Positions 8,091-16,903 are shown, counted from the stretch's first letter. The stretch: DNA of 64,000 nucleotides from Bradyrhizobium sp. ORS 285 (GCF_900176205.1 NZ_LT859959.1:6623001-6687000), one strand, 5' to 3'. The notes: a model not told the origin generated them from the sequence alone. Numbers and translations: made by a program.

Positions 8091-11000
8091 TCATGGAGTG
8101 CTTAGCACCTGCGCCAGCACAGAGGCGAGTTCGTCGCTTTTGAACGGCTTGGACAAGCGCGGCAGATCGGGCGCAAGGCCTTCTGCTTCCGCGTAGCCGG
8201 ATATGATCAGAACTCCCGCGTCAGGGCGAGTCGTAAGGACAATGCGAGCCAATTCTACGCCGCTCATTCCGGACATCAGGTGATCGGTTACGAGCAGATC
8301 GATGGGTTCACCCCGGTGCACAATGCGGAGTGCCTCCTCGGCCGAGGAAGCCTCAACGATGGCGAACCCCAAGCGCTCCAACATATCTGCCGTGCTGGCG
8401 CGAACCAGATCCTCATCATCCACGAGGAGTGCACGGCCGCGAGGTCCTGCGAGGATCCCTGCATCAATCGAAGACAGCCGTATCTCTGGAGCCACGTCGC
8501 TGAGCGGAAGCCAGAGCTCAATGTTCGTGCCGAGCCCAGGCCGACTATTGATCGTGAGCGCACCGCCGAGCTGCGAGGCCAAGCCATGCACCATGGACAG
8601 CCCCAGCCCCGTGCCCTTGCCAATGCCTTTGGTGGAGAAAAACGGCTCGACAGCGCGCGCGATCGTCGCCTCATCCATACCGACGCCGGTATCTGCGACG
8701 GAGAGCTGGACGTAATCCCCCAGCCGCAGGGCTTGATCGTTACGTGGTCCAACACTGGCCGTCTTCGCGCTTATCCTCAACGTACCGCCCCCCGGCATCG
8801 CGTCTCGCGCATTCACAGCCAGATTCAGCAGTGCCATCTCGAGCTGGTTGGGGTCAGCTTTCGCCGCCGGCAGATCGTCAGCCACGTCGACCACGACCCC
8901 GATTTGCGGCCCTGTCGTGCTCGAAACGAGTTCGGCCATCCCGACCACGAGAGCGCCGACGTCAACCGACACCGCTTGCAATGGCTGGCGCCGCGCAAAC
9001 GCCAGGAGACGCTGCACGAGCGTCTTGGCACGCTCTGCTGACTGCATGGCGCCTGAGATGAGCCGCTGCTCGCGATCTGAACCGAGACCCCTATGCTGGA
9101 GAAGATCGAGCGCCCCCACGATGGGGGTCAACAGATTGTTGAAATCGTGCGCAACGCCTCCCGTCAGTTGCCCCATCGCTTCCATCTTCTGCGATTGTCG
9201 CAATGCCTCTTCGGCTTGGGCAAGACGCTTTTGTTCCTCGAGCCGTTCTGTCACGTCGCGCCCGGTCAGGAACGCGCCGGTCTGTCGGCCACCTGCATCG
9301 CGCAGGATCTCGAACCGCATCTCGTAGGAACGGCGGCCGAGCTGCGGATCGCCCCACTCGGCAGAGGCCGTGAAGGCCGTGCCAGCCAAGGCGCGCGCCC
9401 ACACCGCCTTTGCTGCCTCGAGATGCTCTGGCTTGTGAGCAAGCAGGTCGAGGAGACTGTCGCCGATGCTTGGCCGAACGCCATACAGGCGCTGATAGGC
9501 ATCGATGCATGCGGGGTTGATGGCGAGCCAGCGGTAGTCGAGGTCCAAGGCCTGGATCTGCTCCTCCGTGGTGTCGACGATACTGGCGAGCAGATGCCGC
9601 TCAGCCGTCCGCTCCACGACGCGCTGCTCGAGCGTGGCGTTCAGTTCGCGCAGTTCGGCCTCGGCGCGCTTTGCCTCGGTCACTTCCTCAGCTGAGACAG
9701 TGATGCCGACGATGTCGCCCGCGACATTCCGAAGTGGCAGCCAATTCTCTCGCCAAATTCGCATGACGCCGGGCTGAGCCGCTGTCTCACCCACGAACTC
9801 GGCGCCAAAGATCGCCTCGCCGGCCAGCACTCGGTGTAACGCGCTGAGCGATTGGTCGTGAAGTCCCGGCACCATCTCGAGGACAGTTCTGCCGATGTGA
9901 TCGGCTGCCGGCTTGCCATTGATCTCCGCAAGCCGCTCATTGATGCGGACATAGCGCAAATCCCGGTCGAAGACGCAAAGCCCGATCGGCGCGGCATCGT
10001 AGACGACGGCGATCTCGTTGGCCCTTTGACGTGCGAGTGCCTCGCTCTCGCGCAATGCTGTCTCGGCCGCGCGCCGCTGGCTGATGTCTTCGACCGAGAC
10101 CACGACCCGGCCTGGTTCGCCTGGAAGCGGCGCGCTTGCGATCCGCACCGGAAGCAGACGGCCGTCTCGCAGCCGATACTCCTTTTCGTACGGCTCCCAC
10201 CAACCACGCTCGTGCGCCTGGGCGATGGCGGCCTCATCCTTGGCCAGGTGATCGGGGACGGTGATGTCGCGCCAGTCCCAACGCCCCTCCTCGAAATCCA
10301 GGCGGCTGTAACCGGTCATGGCGAGGAAGTGATCGTTGATGGCCAACGTCTCGCCTGTCTGAGTGTCGAAGATGGTAAAACCCATCAGATCCGAGTTGAA
10401 GACGCCTTCGAACCAGGCGGTTGCCTGCCGCCGCTCCGTGACATCATCGGCGACGCCTGCATAGCGGCGAACGCCGTCCGCCTTCACTGGAAACGCCCGA
10501 TCGCGGATGAAGCGGACCTCGCCATCCGGTCGCACGATACGGTAGTCGATCTCAAATGGTTCGCCGGCCGCCTGGCGTGAAGCCATCGCGGCGACACGCT
10601 CTTGATCATCCGGATGCACAGTCTTCAGAAAAAGTGTCAGATCGGCGAGCAGTTCGGACGCGGGGCGCCTCCAGACCCTCTCATAGGCCGGGCTGAGGTA
10701 GAGGAGCTGGCCCGCCTTGACATCGGTGATGTAGAAGACCTGATCGACTGTTTCTGCAAGCTGGCGAAAGCGTTCCTCGCTCTCGCGCAATGCCATACTC
10801 GTGCGCTTGACTGCATCGATGTCGCTGATCGCCAGGCTGAAGGCGGCGACCTGGCCATCATGATTCTTGATCGGTACGGTGGCGATGGACGTCCAGACTT
10901 CACGACCATCGTCGTCGGTAAACAGGGCCTCCACTCCCGGCACGACGCGCTCACCGCGGATCGCGCGGGCGCCTGGGAAATCCTCTGGCTTCAGCACCTC

Positions 11001-12173
11001 TCCGTCCGCGGACCAGGCGCGCCACCGTGGCGTCGTTTCCGGGTCTTTTGAAGGAATGCGGCTGGTCAAGAAGCGGCGTGCTTCAGGATTCGACAGGGTC
11101 AGGCAACCATCGGAGTCGAAAATGCCCACTCCGACAGGCAGGCTGTCGATGACGGCGGCCAGGCGGGCCTCGCTGGCCCGCAGCGCCTGCTCCGCCTGCC
11201 GGCGAGCGATCGCACCGCGAGTCCGTCTGGCGAAATCCCGAACAAAAGCGACCTCCTCCTCCGTCCATATGCGGGGTATCGCCGAGTGGACGAACATGAC
11301 CGCCACCGCGCGCTTATCCTCTACCACCGGCACATCGAGATGGGCCCGAAGACCCAATTGTTCAAAGGCAGTCGCGTGAAGAACGGTACGAGTGTCGCTT
11401 GTGACATCCGCGTTCGCGACAACCAAACCCTGCAGAAGCTCGTCGAAATAGGCGCCGTAGCGCTCGACATAGTGCCGACCGGCAACGTCAGAGAAACCCT
11501 GCGCGCTCCAATTTCGCTCGACCTGGATCGAGCGCGCTTGTTCGTCCAGGACCCCATAGCCAACCCGACAGGCGCCCAGCGCCTCACCCAGGATCCTGGA
11601 AGCGACGAACGACAGATCGGCCGCTTCGGGAAGATCTCGCAAGCGCTCGTCCAAAGCGATCAGAGACACGCGACGACGCTCGGCGAGCACTCGCGCCGTC
11701 GTTTCGACGACAATGGCCAGCACGCCGACAGGGACACCGCTCTCGTCGACGACAGGCGAGTAGTCGAGATTCATGAAGACCTGTTCTGGCCGGCCATGCC
11801 TGAACAGCGTAAGTTCCTGGTCGCTATAATGTAATGTGCCGCCTGCCAGCCCGACCTTCATAACATTGTCGTTGAAGTCAGCGACCTCGGGCCAACCTTC
11901 GCGAACCTTGGAGCCAAGTAGCCTCGGATGGCGCGCTCCGGCAAACACTGAGTACGCGTCGTTGTAGAGCATCACCCCGTCGCCGCCCCACAACATCACC
12001 ATGGGCACAGGTGATCGAAGCAGGATCGCTGTCGCGATTTTCAGGGTTTGAGGCCAATGCTCGATCGGACCGAGCGAAGTCTGCGCCCAGTCGCGGGTCT
12101 GAATGAGCCGGCCGGCTTCCCCTCCGCCGGCCAGAAAGCTCCGGTTTATCCCCTCGTGCAGCCCCACAGACAC
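8091..12173 (-). CDS. Multi-PAS/GAF hybrid sensor histidine kinase with receiver
   Basis: 1360 residues with no membrane segments, so a cytoplasmic sensor. In order it has an N-terminal PAS-like domain (about 45-160), a GAF domain (about 180-325), five further PAS domains (about 335-985, several with the usual PAC ending such as DVTERR and SEEVTEAKRAE), a HisKA domain with GGVAHDFNNLLTPI (phospho-acceptor His at 1009), a Bergerat ATPase (N box NLAVNARDAM near 1121, G boxes DTGVGM and GKGTGLGLSMV) and a C-terminal receiver (LLVTDHLMSG, Asp at 1297). This is the hybrid architecture of soluble redox, light or metabolite sensors. No separate response regulator gene is adjacent, so its output partner is elsewhere. 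It lies inside the accessory region and shows no frame damage. Confidence 0.95.
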   Translation of the reverse strand: MSVGLHEGINRSFLAGGGEAGRLIQTRDWAQTSLGPIEHWPQTLKIATAILLRSPVPMVMLWGGDGVMLYNDAYSVFAGARHPRLLGSKVREGWPEVADFNDNVMKVGLAGGTLHYSDQELTLFRHGRPEQVFMNLDYSPVVDESGVPVGVLAIVVETTARVLAERRRVSLIALDERLRDLPEAADLSFVASRILGEALGACRVGYGVLDEQARSIQVERNWSAQGFSDVAGRHYVERYGAYFDELLQGLVVANADVTSDTRTVLHATAFEQLGLRAHLDVPVVEDKRAVAVMFVHSAIPRIWTEEEVAFVRDFARRTRGAIARRQAEQALRASEARLAAVIDSLPVGVGIFDSDGCLTLSNPEARRFLTSRIPSKDPETTPRWRAWSADGEVLKPEDFPGARAIRGERVVPGVEALFTDDDGREVWTSIATVPIKNHDGQVAAFSLAISDIDAVKRTSMALRESEERFRQLAETVDQVFYITDVKAGQLLYLSPAYERVWRRPASELLADLTLFLKTVHPDDQERVAAMASRQAAGEPFEIDYRIVRPDGEVRFIRDRAFPVKADGVRRYAGVADDVTERRQATAWFEGVFNSDLMGFTIFDTQTGETLAINDHFLAMTGYSRLDFEEGRWDWRDITVPDHLAKDEAAIAQAHERGWWEPYEKEYRLRDGRLLPVRIASAPLPGEPGRVVVSVEDISQRRAAETALRESEALARQRANEIAVVYDAAPIGLCVFDRDLRYVRINERLAEINGKPAADHIGRTVLEMVPGLHDQSLSALHRVLAGEAIFGAEFVGETAAQPGVMRIWRENWLPLRNVAGDIVGITVSAEEVTEAKRAEAELRELNATLEQRVVERTAERHLLASIVDTTEEQIQALDLDYRWLAINPACIDAYQRLYGVRPSIGDSLLDLLAHKPEHLEAAKAVWARALAGTAFTASAEWGDPQLGRRSYEMRFEILRDAGGRQTGAFLTGRDVTERLEEQKRLAQAEEALRQSQKMEAMGQLTGGVAHDFNNLLTPIVGALDLLQHRGLGSDREQRLISGAMQSAERAKTLVQRLLAFARRQPLQAVSVDVGALVVGMAELVSSTTGPQIGVVVDVADDLPAAKADPNQLEMALLNLAVNARDAMPGGGTLRISAKTASVGPRNDQALRLGDYVQLSVADTGVGMDEATIARAVEPFFSTKGIGKGTGLGLSMVHGLASQLGGALTINSRPGLGTNIELWLPLSDVAPEIRLSSIDAGILAGPRGRALLVDDEDLVRASTADMLERLGFAIVEASSAEEALRIVHRGEPIDLLVTDHLMSGMSGVELARIVLTTRPDAGVLIISGYAEAEGLAPDLPRLSKPFKSDELASVLAQVLSTP

Positions 12174-12826
12174 CGTTCTCCTTGGCCGGCCACGCTTCTG
12201 GCCGTCTAATCCATTAGTGCTGTCTTACCTTTGATGGCGCTGGCGGCTCACACAAACCTCGCCGTAACGGCAACCCCGCTGGTGAGCAGAGGTTCCGGGC
12301 TTGGCTGCGGATATATGGGATTTGGACGATGCCGTCCTACGGGGACGACTTGCACTCTACTCTTGGTGCATTGGGGCGCTTCCCGGAACTTACGACATAA
12401 CCCTGGGCAACGTGTATATTGTGCTTCAAGCCGGGGAGCGGACGGTTAAAGCTTCGAGAGCATCTCTGTGGCCACACGAGATTTCCTGGCGGCACGACGA
12501 CGAAAGTTCATTGCTCGGTTCAGCCTGAGCGCCGAGACCTGCGACCGGGCTCTTCCTGCGGAAAGAGCAACGCTTCCTGAATTGGGATCGAGGTTGGGAA
12601 GAAGCCTCCAGCTCACGAGGTTGCTTGACAGGGTCGCACTCAGACAAACTCAATTCTACGCCACTCTATCCAAATCACGCACCACAGCTCCAAAGCTCTT
12701 CCATCTTTGATCTGCGGCCTCTTGAGTGCCTTCGGCGGCCGCGCGGCGCTATGAGCCTAGGGCAGAAACGCTTGTGAGGTTCTCGCCTGGGTTACCGTTG
12801 CGAATTGAAGCGACCCGAGCATCTCT
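12174..12826. other. Gap of about 650 bases without convincing gene
   Basis: Four frames of 70-80 codons overlap here on both strands, with no domain and no consistent ribosome sites. A GGAAC motif at 12377 lacks a GTT at the right distance for an EcfG promoter. The kinase gene reads leftward from 12173, so its promoter is in the left part. Confidence 0.35.
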
Positions 12827-13045
12827 ATGAACTTAAATAACAGCGACGATATCAAGCAGCGCCGCCTAGTCGAGTTTAAGGATGGCTGCCGGTATGGAAA
12901 ATTCGGCAAGACGAAGGCCTATGAGCTGATCGCGAGAGAACAGATCAAGGCTTACAAGATGGGAGGCAAGACACTCATCGATCTAGACAGTATCGACGAG
13001 TATCACGCCTCCTTACCCCGGGTCGAGTCTCGGGCGATGATCTGA
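12827..13045 (+). CDS. Excisionase/AlpA-like helix-turn-helix protein
   Basis: 72 residues. The core GKTKAYELIAREQIKAYKMG followed by GKTLIDLDSIDEYHASLP matches the winged helix-turn-helix of the excisionase/AlpA group: a helix-turn-helix that ends in a basic wing and a D-x-x-S-x-x-x-Y-x-x-S-L-P tail. Such proteins direct excision or regulate genes of integrated elements. An intact integrase is not adjacent. The serine recombinase at 2491-4176 is more than 8 kb away, so this could be a remnant of a different element. It is followed by an ORF fragment with no start codon. Confidence 0.75.
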   Translation: MNLNNSDDIKQRRLVEFKDGCRYGKFGKTKAYELIAREQIKAYKMGGKTLIDLDSIDEYHASLPRVESRAMI

Positions 13046-13864
13046 GCTGATTTGCGCACGACGATGAACTGACTGACCTTGACGCCGGAGCCTTGCAGCC
13101 GCTGCGGCCACGCGAGAAGCTCTTCCTAGCTGGTGACGCGCCAAGCGCTGTGGTTGGCCATCTCGGCCGCCGCCTGCGTAAGCGAAACGGCGGGCGCACC
13201 GTCGCTCAGGCTATCAAGGCGATCCGACTAATGCTGGATTAGACGCACGCCTTCCCATGGGGCCGCGCGGTTACAGATGCCGGTTCTTGCTGTTCCAAAA
13301 CTGGGGCCGCACCACCTCCTCGCGCCATGGCCCTCCTTTCGTCCGTACCATGGGCGAGTTGGGCTTCCGACTACATCGTCGTCAAACGCGACCTACTCGT
13401 TCAGCTGGTCGACGCGGTCGCGCAGAAGCCCCCGCGCGCAGTGGTCGCCACCCGGCAGTTATCGCAGTCCATGGTCCACAGCGCCTTGATCAGCGCTTTT
13501 GCACGTTGGGACGCTGTCGTCATTCGACGCGCAGCAGTTCGCGGATTGGCGGTACGCGATCGCTTGTTTTCAATGCAAGTTTCGCGTGCACGTGACAAAG
13601 GCCCGCTCTTAACCTCTCGATCTTGCGTTAGGTGGAAGTCCGCCGGGCCTTCGAGCCAAAACCGGGTTCGATTCCGGTCGAAGTGATTTTAGAGACCGGA
13701 ACGCGATGGGCTGTGCCTGCTGCCGAAGAGCCTGCAATTTTTTTTGCCAGCAAATGCAGTACGTCATCTTGTTGGTATTCCTGTTGGTACCGGCAGCCAC
13801 CGACAACGAGAATGATTTCAAATTCAAATGGTTACGGGTTTAAATGATTGCCGGCCAGGGGCAC
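13046..13864. other. Gap with an ORF fragment (13051-13242, +)
   Basis: From 13051 to the TAG at 13240-13242 a 63-codon frame follows the HTH gene and reads like protein (for example VVGHLGRRLRKRNGGRTV), but it has no ATG or GTG in its first 24 codons. It is probably the surviving 3' part of a gene. The rest, to about 13860, holds only doubtful frames; one at 13327-13686 on the plus strand has no ribosome site. A tRNA T-arm-like stretch near 13655-13676 does not extend to a tRNA. Confidence 0.35.
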
Positions 13865-13926
13865 CACGCTTCGCCCTTCGGGCTACGCGTGGCGCAGCCG
13901 CGCCGTGGCCTGAAGGGCGAAGCGTG
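13865..13926. repeat. Perfect 15-bp inverted repeat (REP-like palindrome)
   Basis: CACGCTTCGCCCTTC at 13865-13879 is the exact reverse complement of GAAGGGCGAAGCGTG at 13912-13926, with 32 bases between. A second, shorter inverted pair (GCCCGGC/GCCGGGC) follows at about 13926-13955. The cluster has the composition of intergenic palindromic repeats scattered through Bradyrhizobium genomes; I infer such an element. Confidence 0.6.
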
Positions 13927-14104
13927 CCCGGCGTAGCCTCTTGGCGAAGCCGGGCGTTTGAGCCCGCCAAGTCTCGCTTGAGCCGCGCTTTCTGATCTTG
14001 GATCAACTCTGTCAAACAGCCACGCTTCGTCAACCTCACGATCATTCCAGACACGCGTACTTACTCTCGCGGCTGAACCAGCCCGAGGGTTGCATCCGTC
14101 GCGC

Positions 14105-14475
14105 GCCTCGAAATATCAGAGGCGCAGGGAGAGCCGGACCTCGACTGAGGCCCGTGGCCCGCCTGCGAAAAAAATGCAGGCGGCAGGTACCACAGGTTCA
14201 GCCGGACGACCCGGCCCTCCCTGCGCGCTGGTTTTAACGGTGTCCTTCGTGCTCTCCTTGGGGACCGGGCTTTCTTGCCCCCATCACCCGCGCCAACACT
14301 GTCGCCTCGGCACGGGCTTGACCTCAGCATCGGGAGGCCGGGACCACACGACTTTGCCGTCCGCGACGCGAGCGCTCGTCCGGCGCCGCATCCACGTCCA
14401 TCGCAGCCCACCTCCACGTATCGTGACGACGCGTACGCCCTCTGCATCGAGGCGGGATGGCGGGAGTAGAGCATG
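14105..14475. repeat. Probable dispersed intergenic repeat of the Bradyrhizobium type
   Basis: This stretch carries runs such as GGTTTTAACGGTGTCC, GGCTTGACCTCAGCATCGG and CGTATCGTGACGACGCGTAC. From memory these resemble a non-coding sequence found in many copies in Bradyrhizobium and Rhodopseudomonas genomes. The 193-codon minus-strand frame across it is biased in composition and has no domain, so I treat it as a by-product of the repeat. Boundaries are approximate, and only one copy is present in this window. Confidence 0.4.
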
Positions 14476-14647
14476 ATTTTCGGAAAAAGGGAAGAGAAAT
14501 ATTTGGCGGGGGAGGCTTGAGGGAAGCGAGCGGTTGCAATCTCACCGTAAAATCGCTTGCTGCCGGAAAGCTTCTCCGGCCCTCGCTGATCGCCGAAGGC
14601 TCCAACCCGACCTTCCCTTTCGACGTTCAACTCGCATATCATGGGTC

Positions 14648-14875
14648 ATGACAAAGCTCCTGGACAAAGCTCTCGAAGCCATCCGCCGCCTGCCGCCGCA
14701 CGACCAGGACGAGATCGCTCGCGCCATGCTGAGTCTTGCAGGTGATGGCAATGAGGCGGAGACGATCGATCCGGCTCACCTCCCGTCGGTCCTGGAAGGG
14801 TTGGCTCAGGCTAAGCGCGGTGAGTTCGCGACCAAGGAAGAGGTCGAGGCGGCATTCCGTCGTTTCGATCAGTGA
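14648..14875 (+). CDS. Antitoxin of a ParD/RelB-like toxin-antitoxin pair
   Basis: 75 residues from the ATG at 14648 (MTKLLDKALEAIRRLP). The N-terminal part resembles the short helical antitoxins that begin with a K-A-L-E-A-I-R-R-L-P segment. The acidic C-terminal tail includes KRGEFATKEEVEAAFRRF, which resembles the toxin-neutralising segment of RelE/ParE antitoxins. The stop codon overlaps the toxin start by 4 bases (GTGA), the coupling typical of such modules. Auto-repression of its own promoter is expected from the family. Confidence 0.8.
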   Translation: MTKLLDKALEAIRRLPPHDQDEIARAMLSLAGDGNEAETIDPAHLPSVLEGLAQAKRGEFATKEEVEAAFRRFDQ

Positions 14876-15165
14876 GGCTGCGCTTCACCTCCCGGGCCTT
14901 GGACGACCTGCGCGAAATCGCAGCCTACTTGCACGATCTCAGCCCGACTGCCGCGCAGCACGTGCGCGGCGATATCCTACGCTGTCTGGAACGGCTCACC
15001 GCGTTCCCACGAATGGGAAGGCAGCAAAATCTCGACGGAGTACGGAAGTCGATCACGCGGAAATACTTCTATCTCGTGTACTACGCTCTCGACGAAGCCG
15101 ATCGAGAGATCGTCGTCTTGAGCATTCGACATCCTTCCAGAGAGCGCGAGCACGAGGATTGTTGA
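14872..15165 (+). CDS. RelE/ParE-family toxin
   Basis: 97 residues from a GTG at 14872. It starts MRLRFTSRALDDLREIAAYL, the classic beginning of ParE/RelE toxins, and has SITRKYFYLVYYALD and a late IVVLSIRHPSRE, where RelE-fold toxins carry their core strand and basic active-site residues. ParE members poison DNA gyrase, while RelE members cut mRNA on the ribosome; the sequence alone does not decide. It is encoded directly after and overlapping its antitoxin, in island DNA, as is usual for addiction modules. Confidence 0.88.
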   Translation: MRLRFTSRALDDLREIAAYLHDLSPTAAQHVRGDILRCLERLTAFPRMGRQQNLDGVRKSITRKYFYLVYYALDEADREIVVLSIRHPSREREHEDC

Positions 15166-15231
15166 GAGAGCCGCTGACGCGTCCGAAGCTCAACACGAAA
15201 CATCCTCTGCCGGTTGCAAGGAACCGCTGAT

Positions 15232-15429
15232 CTACTCGGTCGACATATCCAATGGCCTGATCTGCCGGCCGCCCCGGTCGAAATTGGCGTCCGACAGCCA
15301 CTGCTCCAGCGCGGCCTTGCGGTGCGGCCACTCATCCTTGAGGACTGAGAACCAAGCCGTGTCGCGCTGCCAGTCGTTCACGACGGCCGCACGCCGCCAG
15401 ACGCCTTCGGGTGTAAGGTCGAGATTCAT
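15232..15429 (-). pseudogene. 3' remnant of a RimJ/RimL-type GNAT acetyltransferase
   Basis: Only the C-terminal part of an acetyltransferase remains: EGVWRRAAVVNDWQRDTAWF, then FSVLKDEWPHRKAALEQWL. This matches the last strand and helix of RimJ-like GNAT proteins (E-G-x-x-R, then R-D-x-x-x-F-S-x-L-x-x-E-W). The acetyl-CoA-binding core that should precede it is missing. The frame runs upstream to 15474 without GNAT-like sequence. It is a decayed fragment, consistent with the eroded state of this region. Confidence 0.6.
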
Positions 15430-15603
15430 TGCCGCTCGGGGCGATTTCGTGTTCTCTGCGCTGCACAGCGCCACACAAGCCGCTCAAAGCCGAGATCATT
15501 CATCGCCGTCACATATCAGAAGGAAGATCGCTTCGCGCCCCGTCGCATTCCCTGCAGCCACGGCGAGAACCAGATGCTGCCGATCTCCTGGATAACGTCA
15601 GCA

Positions 15604-16227
15604 TCAGAGGACGTAGTTAAGCGCCTCCGCGTGAGCTTGATCGCAATAATCCCTGACCCACGAAACGTGCTGATCGAATTGACCTCGGACATCGCGCATA
15701 GCGCACAGCAATTCGTCACGCGTCTTTGGCAGTACACCGCAAAAAAGCTTTAACGCAACTAACGGCGGCAAAAATGCTACCAAATCGCCTTTCGGAACGG
15801 CACGCAAACGCTTCTCTATCGCCCCGAACGGGCAATTCGCACTTTTGTGAACAGGAAAGATGGCAACCCAGGCGTCCGGATGCTCGTGGAGCCGGCGCCG
15901 ATTGATCACGTGGTCCGCCTGAATTCCAGATTGACCAGTAATGTCAACGCCATAACACTGCTTTGCGACATTGCGGAGGGCACGTGCGTAGCCGGAGTAC
16001 GTAGCGCGAGCCCAAAGTTGGTTATACCCAAAGATCTCTTTTTGGCCACTAAGCCAGCCCGATACTCTGACAGCTGAGGTGGCGTAAACGCTAGGAATGT
16101 TTTGAAACGAAAGACAATTGTTCGCTGCCCAACGGCAGAGTGCGTCGATGTTGGCAAACATCACAGGAGGCCCGGGCAGACAGGCCTCAACCATAGAGAC
16201 CAAATCGATTCGAAAGGGCGCAATCAC
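15604..16227 (-). CDS. Orphan protein with an HNH-nuclease-like motif
   Basis: 207 residues from a GTG at 16227; an ATG at 16194 is an alternative, and neither has a strong ribosome site. The middle contains GQSGIQADHVINRRRL, and 13 residues further on FPVHKSANCPFG. An A-D-H-V near the start of a motif followed by N and a later H-x-x-x-N recalls the beta-beta-alpha metal site of HNH nucleases, but the spacing is not textbook. The rest is not recognised. The gene is AT-richer than the chromosome to the right, stands alone and may be a transferred effector, toxin or mobile-element gene. The function is a guess. Confidence 0.5.
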   Translation of the reverse strand: MIAPFRIDLVSMVEACLPGPPVMFANIDALCRWAANNCLSFQNIPSVYATSAVRVSGWLSGQKEIFGYNQLWARATYSGYARALRNVAKQCYGVDITGQSGIQADHVINRRRLHEHPDAWVAIFPVHKSANCPFGAIEKRLRAVPKGDLVAFLPPLVALKLFCGVLPKTRDELLCAMRDVRGQFDQHVSWVRDYCDQAHAEALNYVL

Positions 16228-16596
16228 GCCGGCCGTCTCTGGGGCGAGCGGCGACCAAGCAAATGCTGAGGATGTGTCTTCCTCTTTTCGAGATCGCCAT
16301 CACAGTTCCTGAAGCTAGCTTACGTCATGAGCTGTTCATTGTGTCTTGAGGGCGCTAGCTCACAACACAAAATTGGCTTTCATTCAAGAAGGCTCGGAAA
16401 ACCGCTTGTTCAGTAAATCAGTCCTTCCGACTAAGAAGTCCTTCCTCAACCGGTTTACCTTGCAATAGGTCGCCAATCCGAAGGCCAATGATATTGTGCG
16501 CATGATGGTGGAATGGTGACGGTGCAACCGACGTCCGTTAGATCGAATTCTACGGCAACGAAGAATTGGTGCACAGTCACCATCCTTAAGCAAGCC
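16228..16596. other. AT-richer gap at the island/chromosome boundary
   Basis: About 370 bases with no convincing gene. The base composition changes here from island-like to the high-GC chromosome that follows. I looked for a direct repeat marking an attachment site and found none that I can support. Confidence 0.35.
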
Positions 16597-16839
16597 CTAC
16601 TTGCTCATGCTCCCTGCCTGGTTCGTGCCCGGGCCGACATTGCCCTGGCTCGACGAGGTGGAGTCGCGGCCGGACTTCATGTTGGTGGTGCCGGGCTGCA
16701 TGTTGGCGCCGGTGGTCTGCGAGGAGTTCGTCGACATCGACGACTGGTGCTTCTTGTGGTGCTTGGCTTCGGCTGCGAACGGCGCGGCGGCGAAGCTGAC
16801 GGCGACGAGCGTGGCGAGGGCAAGCTGGGTCTTCTTCAT
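16597..16839 (-). CDS. Small secreted Ser/Asn/Gly-rich protein
   Basis: 80 residues from the ATG at 16839, behind GGAG-type sequence. The first 25 residues form a textbook signal peptide (MKKTQLALATLVAVSFAAAP, then FAAEA before the cleavage site). The mature part starts KHHKKHQSS and is low-complexity Ser/Thr/Asn/Gly-rich with no cysteines, so it is likely disordered in the periplasm or outside. An EcfG-type promoter sits about 40 bases upstream. Similar short proteins occur in Bradyrhizobium without known function; a stress-induced envelope role is an inference from the promoter. Confidence 0.8.
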   Translation of the reverse strand: MKKTQLALATLVAVSFAAAPFAAEAKHHKKHQSSMSTNSSQTTGANMQPGTTNMKSGRDSTSSSQGNVGPGTNQAGSMSK

Positions 16840-16878
16840 GGATCCGATCTCCATCGGGTTGAAACGACACGCTCGCCC

Positions 16879-16903
16879 AACCCGCTGCTGACCACCGAGT
16901 TCC
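16879..16903 (-). promoter_or_regulatory. EcfG-type (general stress sigma) promoter
   Basis: On the minus strand, GGAAC (16899-16903) is followed after 16 bases by GGTT (16879-16882). The known EcfG consensus in Bradyrhizobium is GGAAC-N16/17-cGTT. The -10 element ends 39 bases before the start codon at 16839, which leaves a sensible leader. Confidence 0.55.

Noticed and set aside
12370..12420. GGAAC at 12377 as an EcfG promoter
   Set aside because: No GTT follows at 16-17 bases, and there is no convincing gene downstream within a normal leader length.
13655..13676. T-arm-like sequence (GGTTCGATTCCGG) as the end of a tRNA or an attachment site
   Set aside because: The loop has eight bases if the stem is perfect, and no acceptor, D or anticodon arms can be formed around it.
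14061..14642. 193-codon minus-strand frame over the dispersed repeat
   Set aside because: It lies on a repeat-like sequence, has biased composition and no domain. It is more likely a by-product of the repeat.
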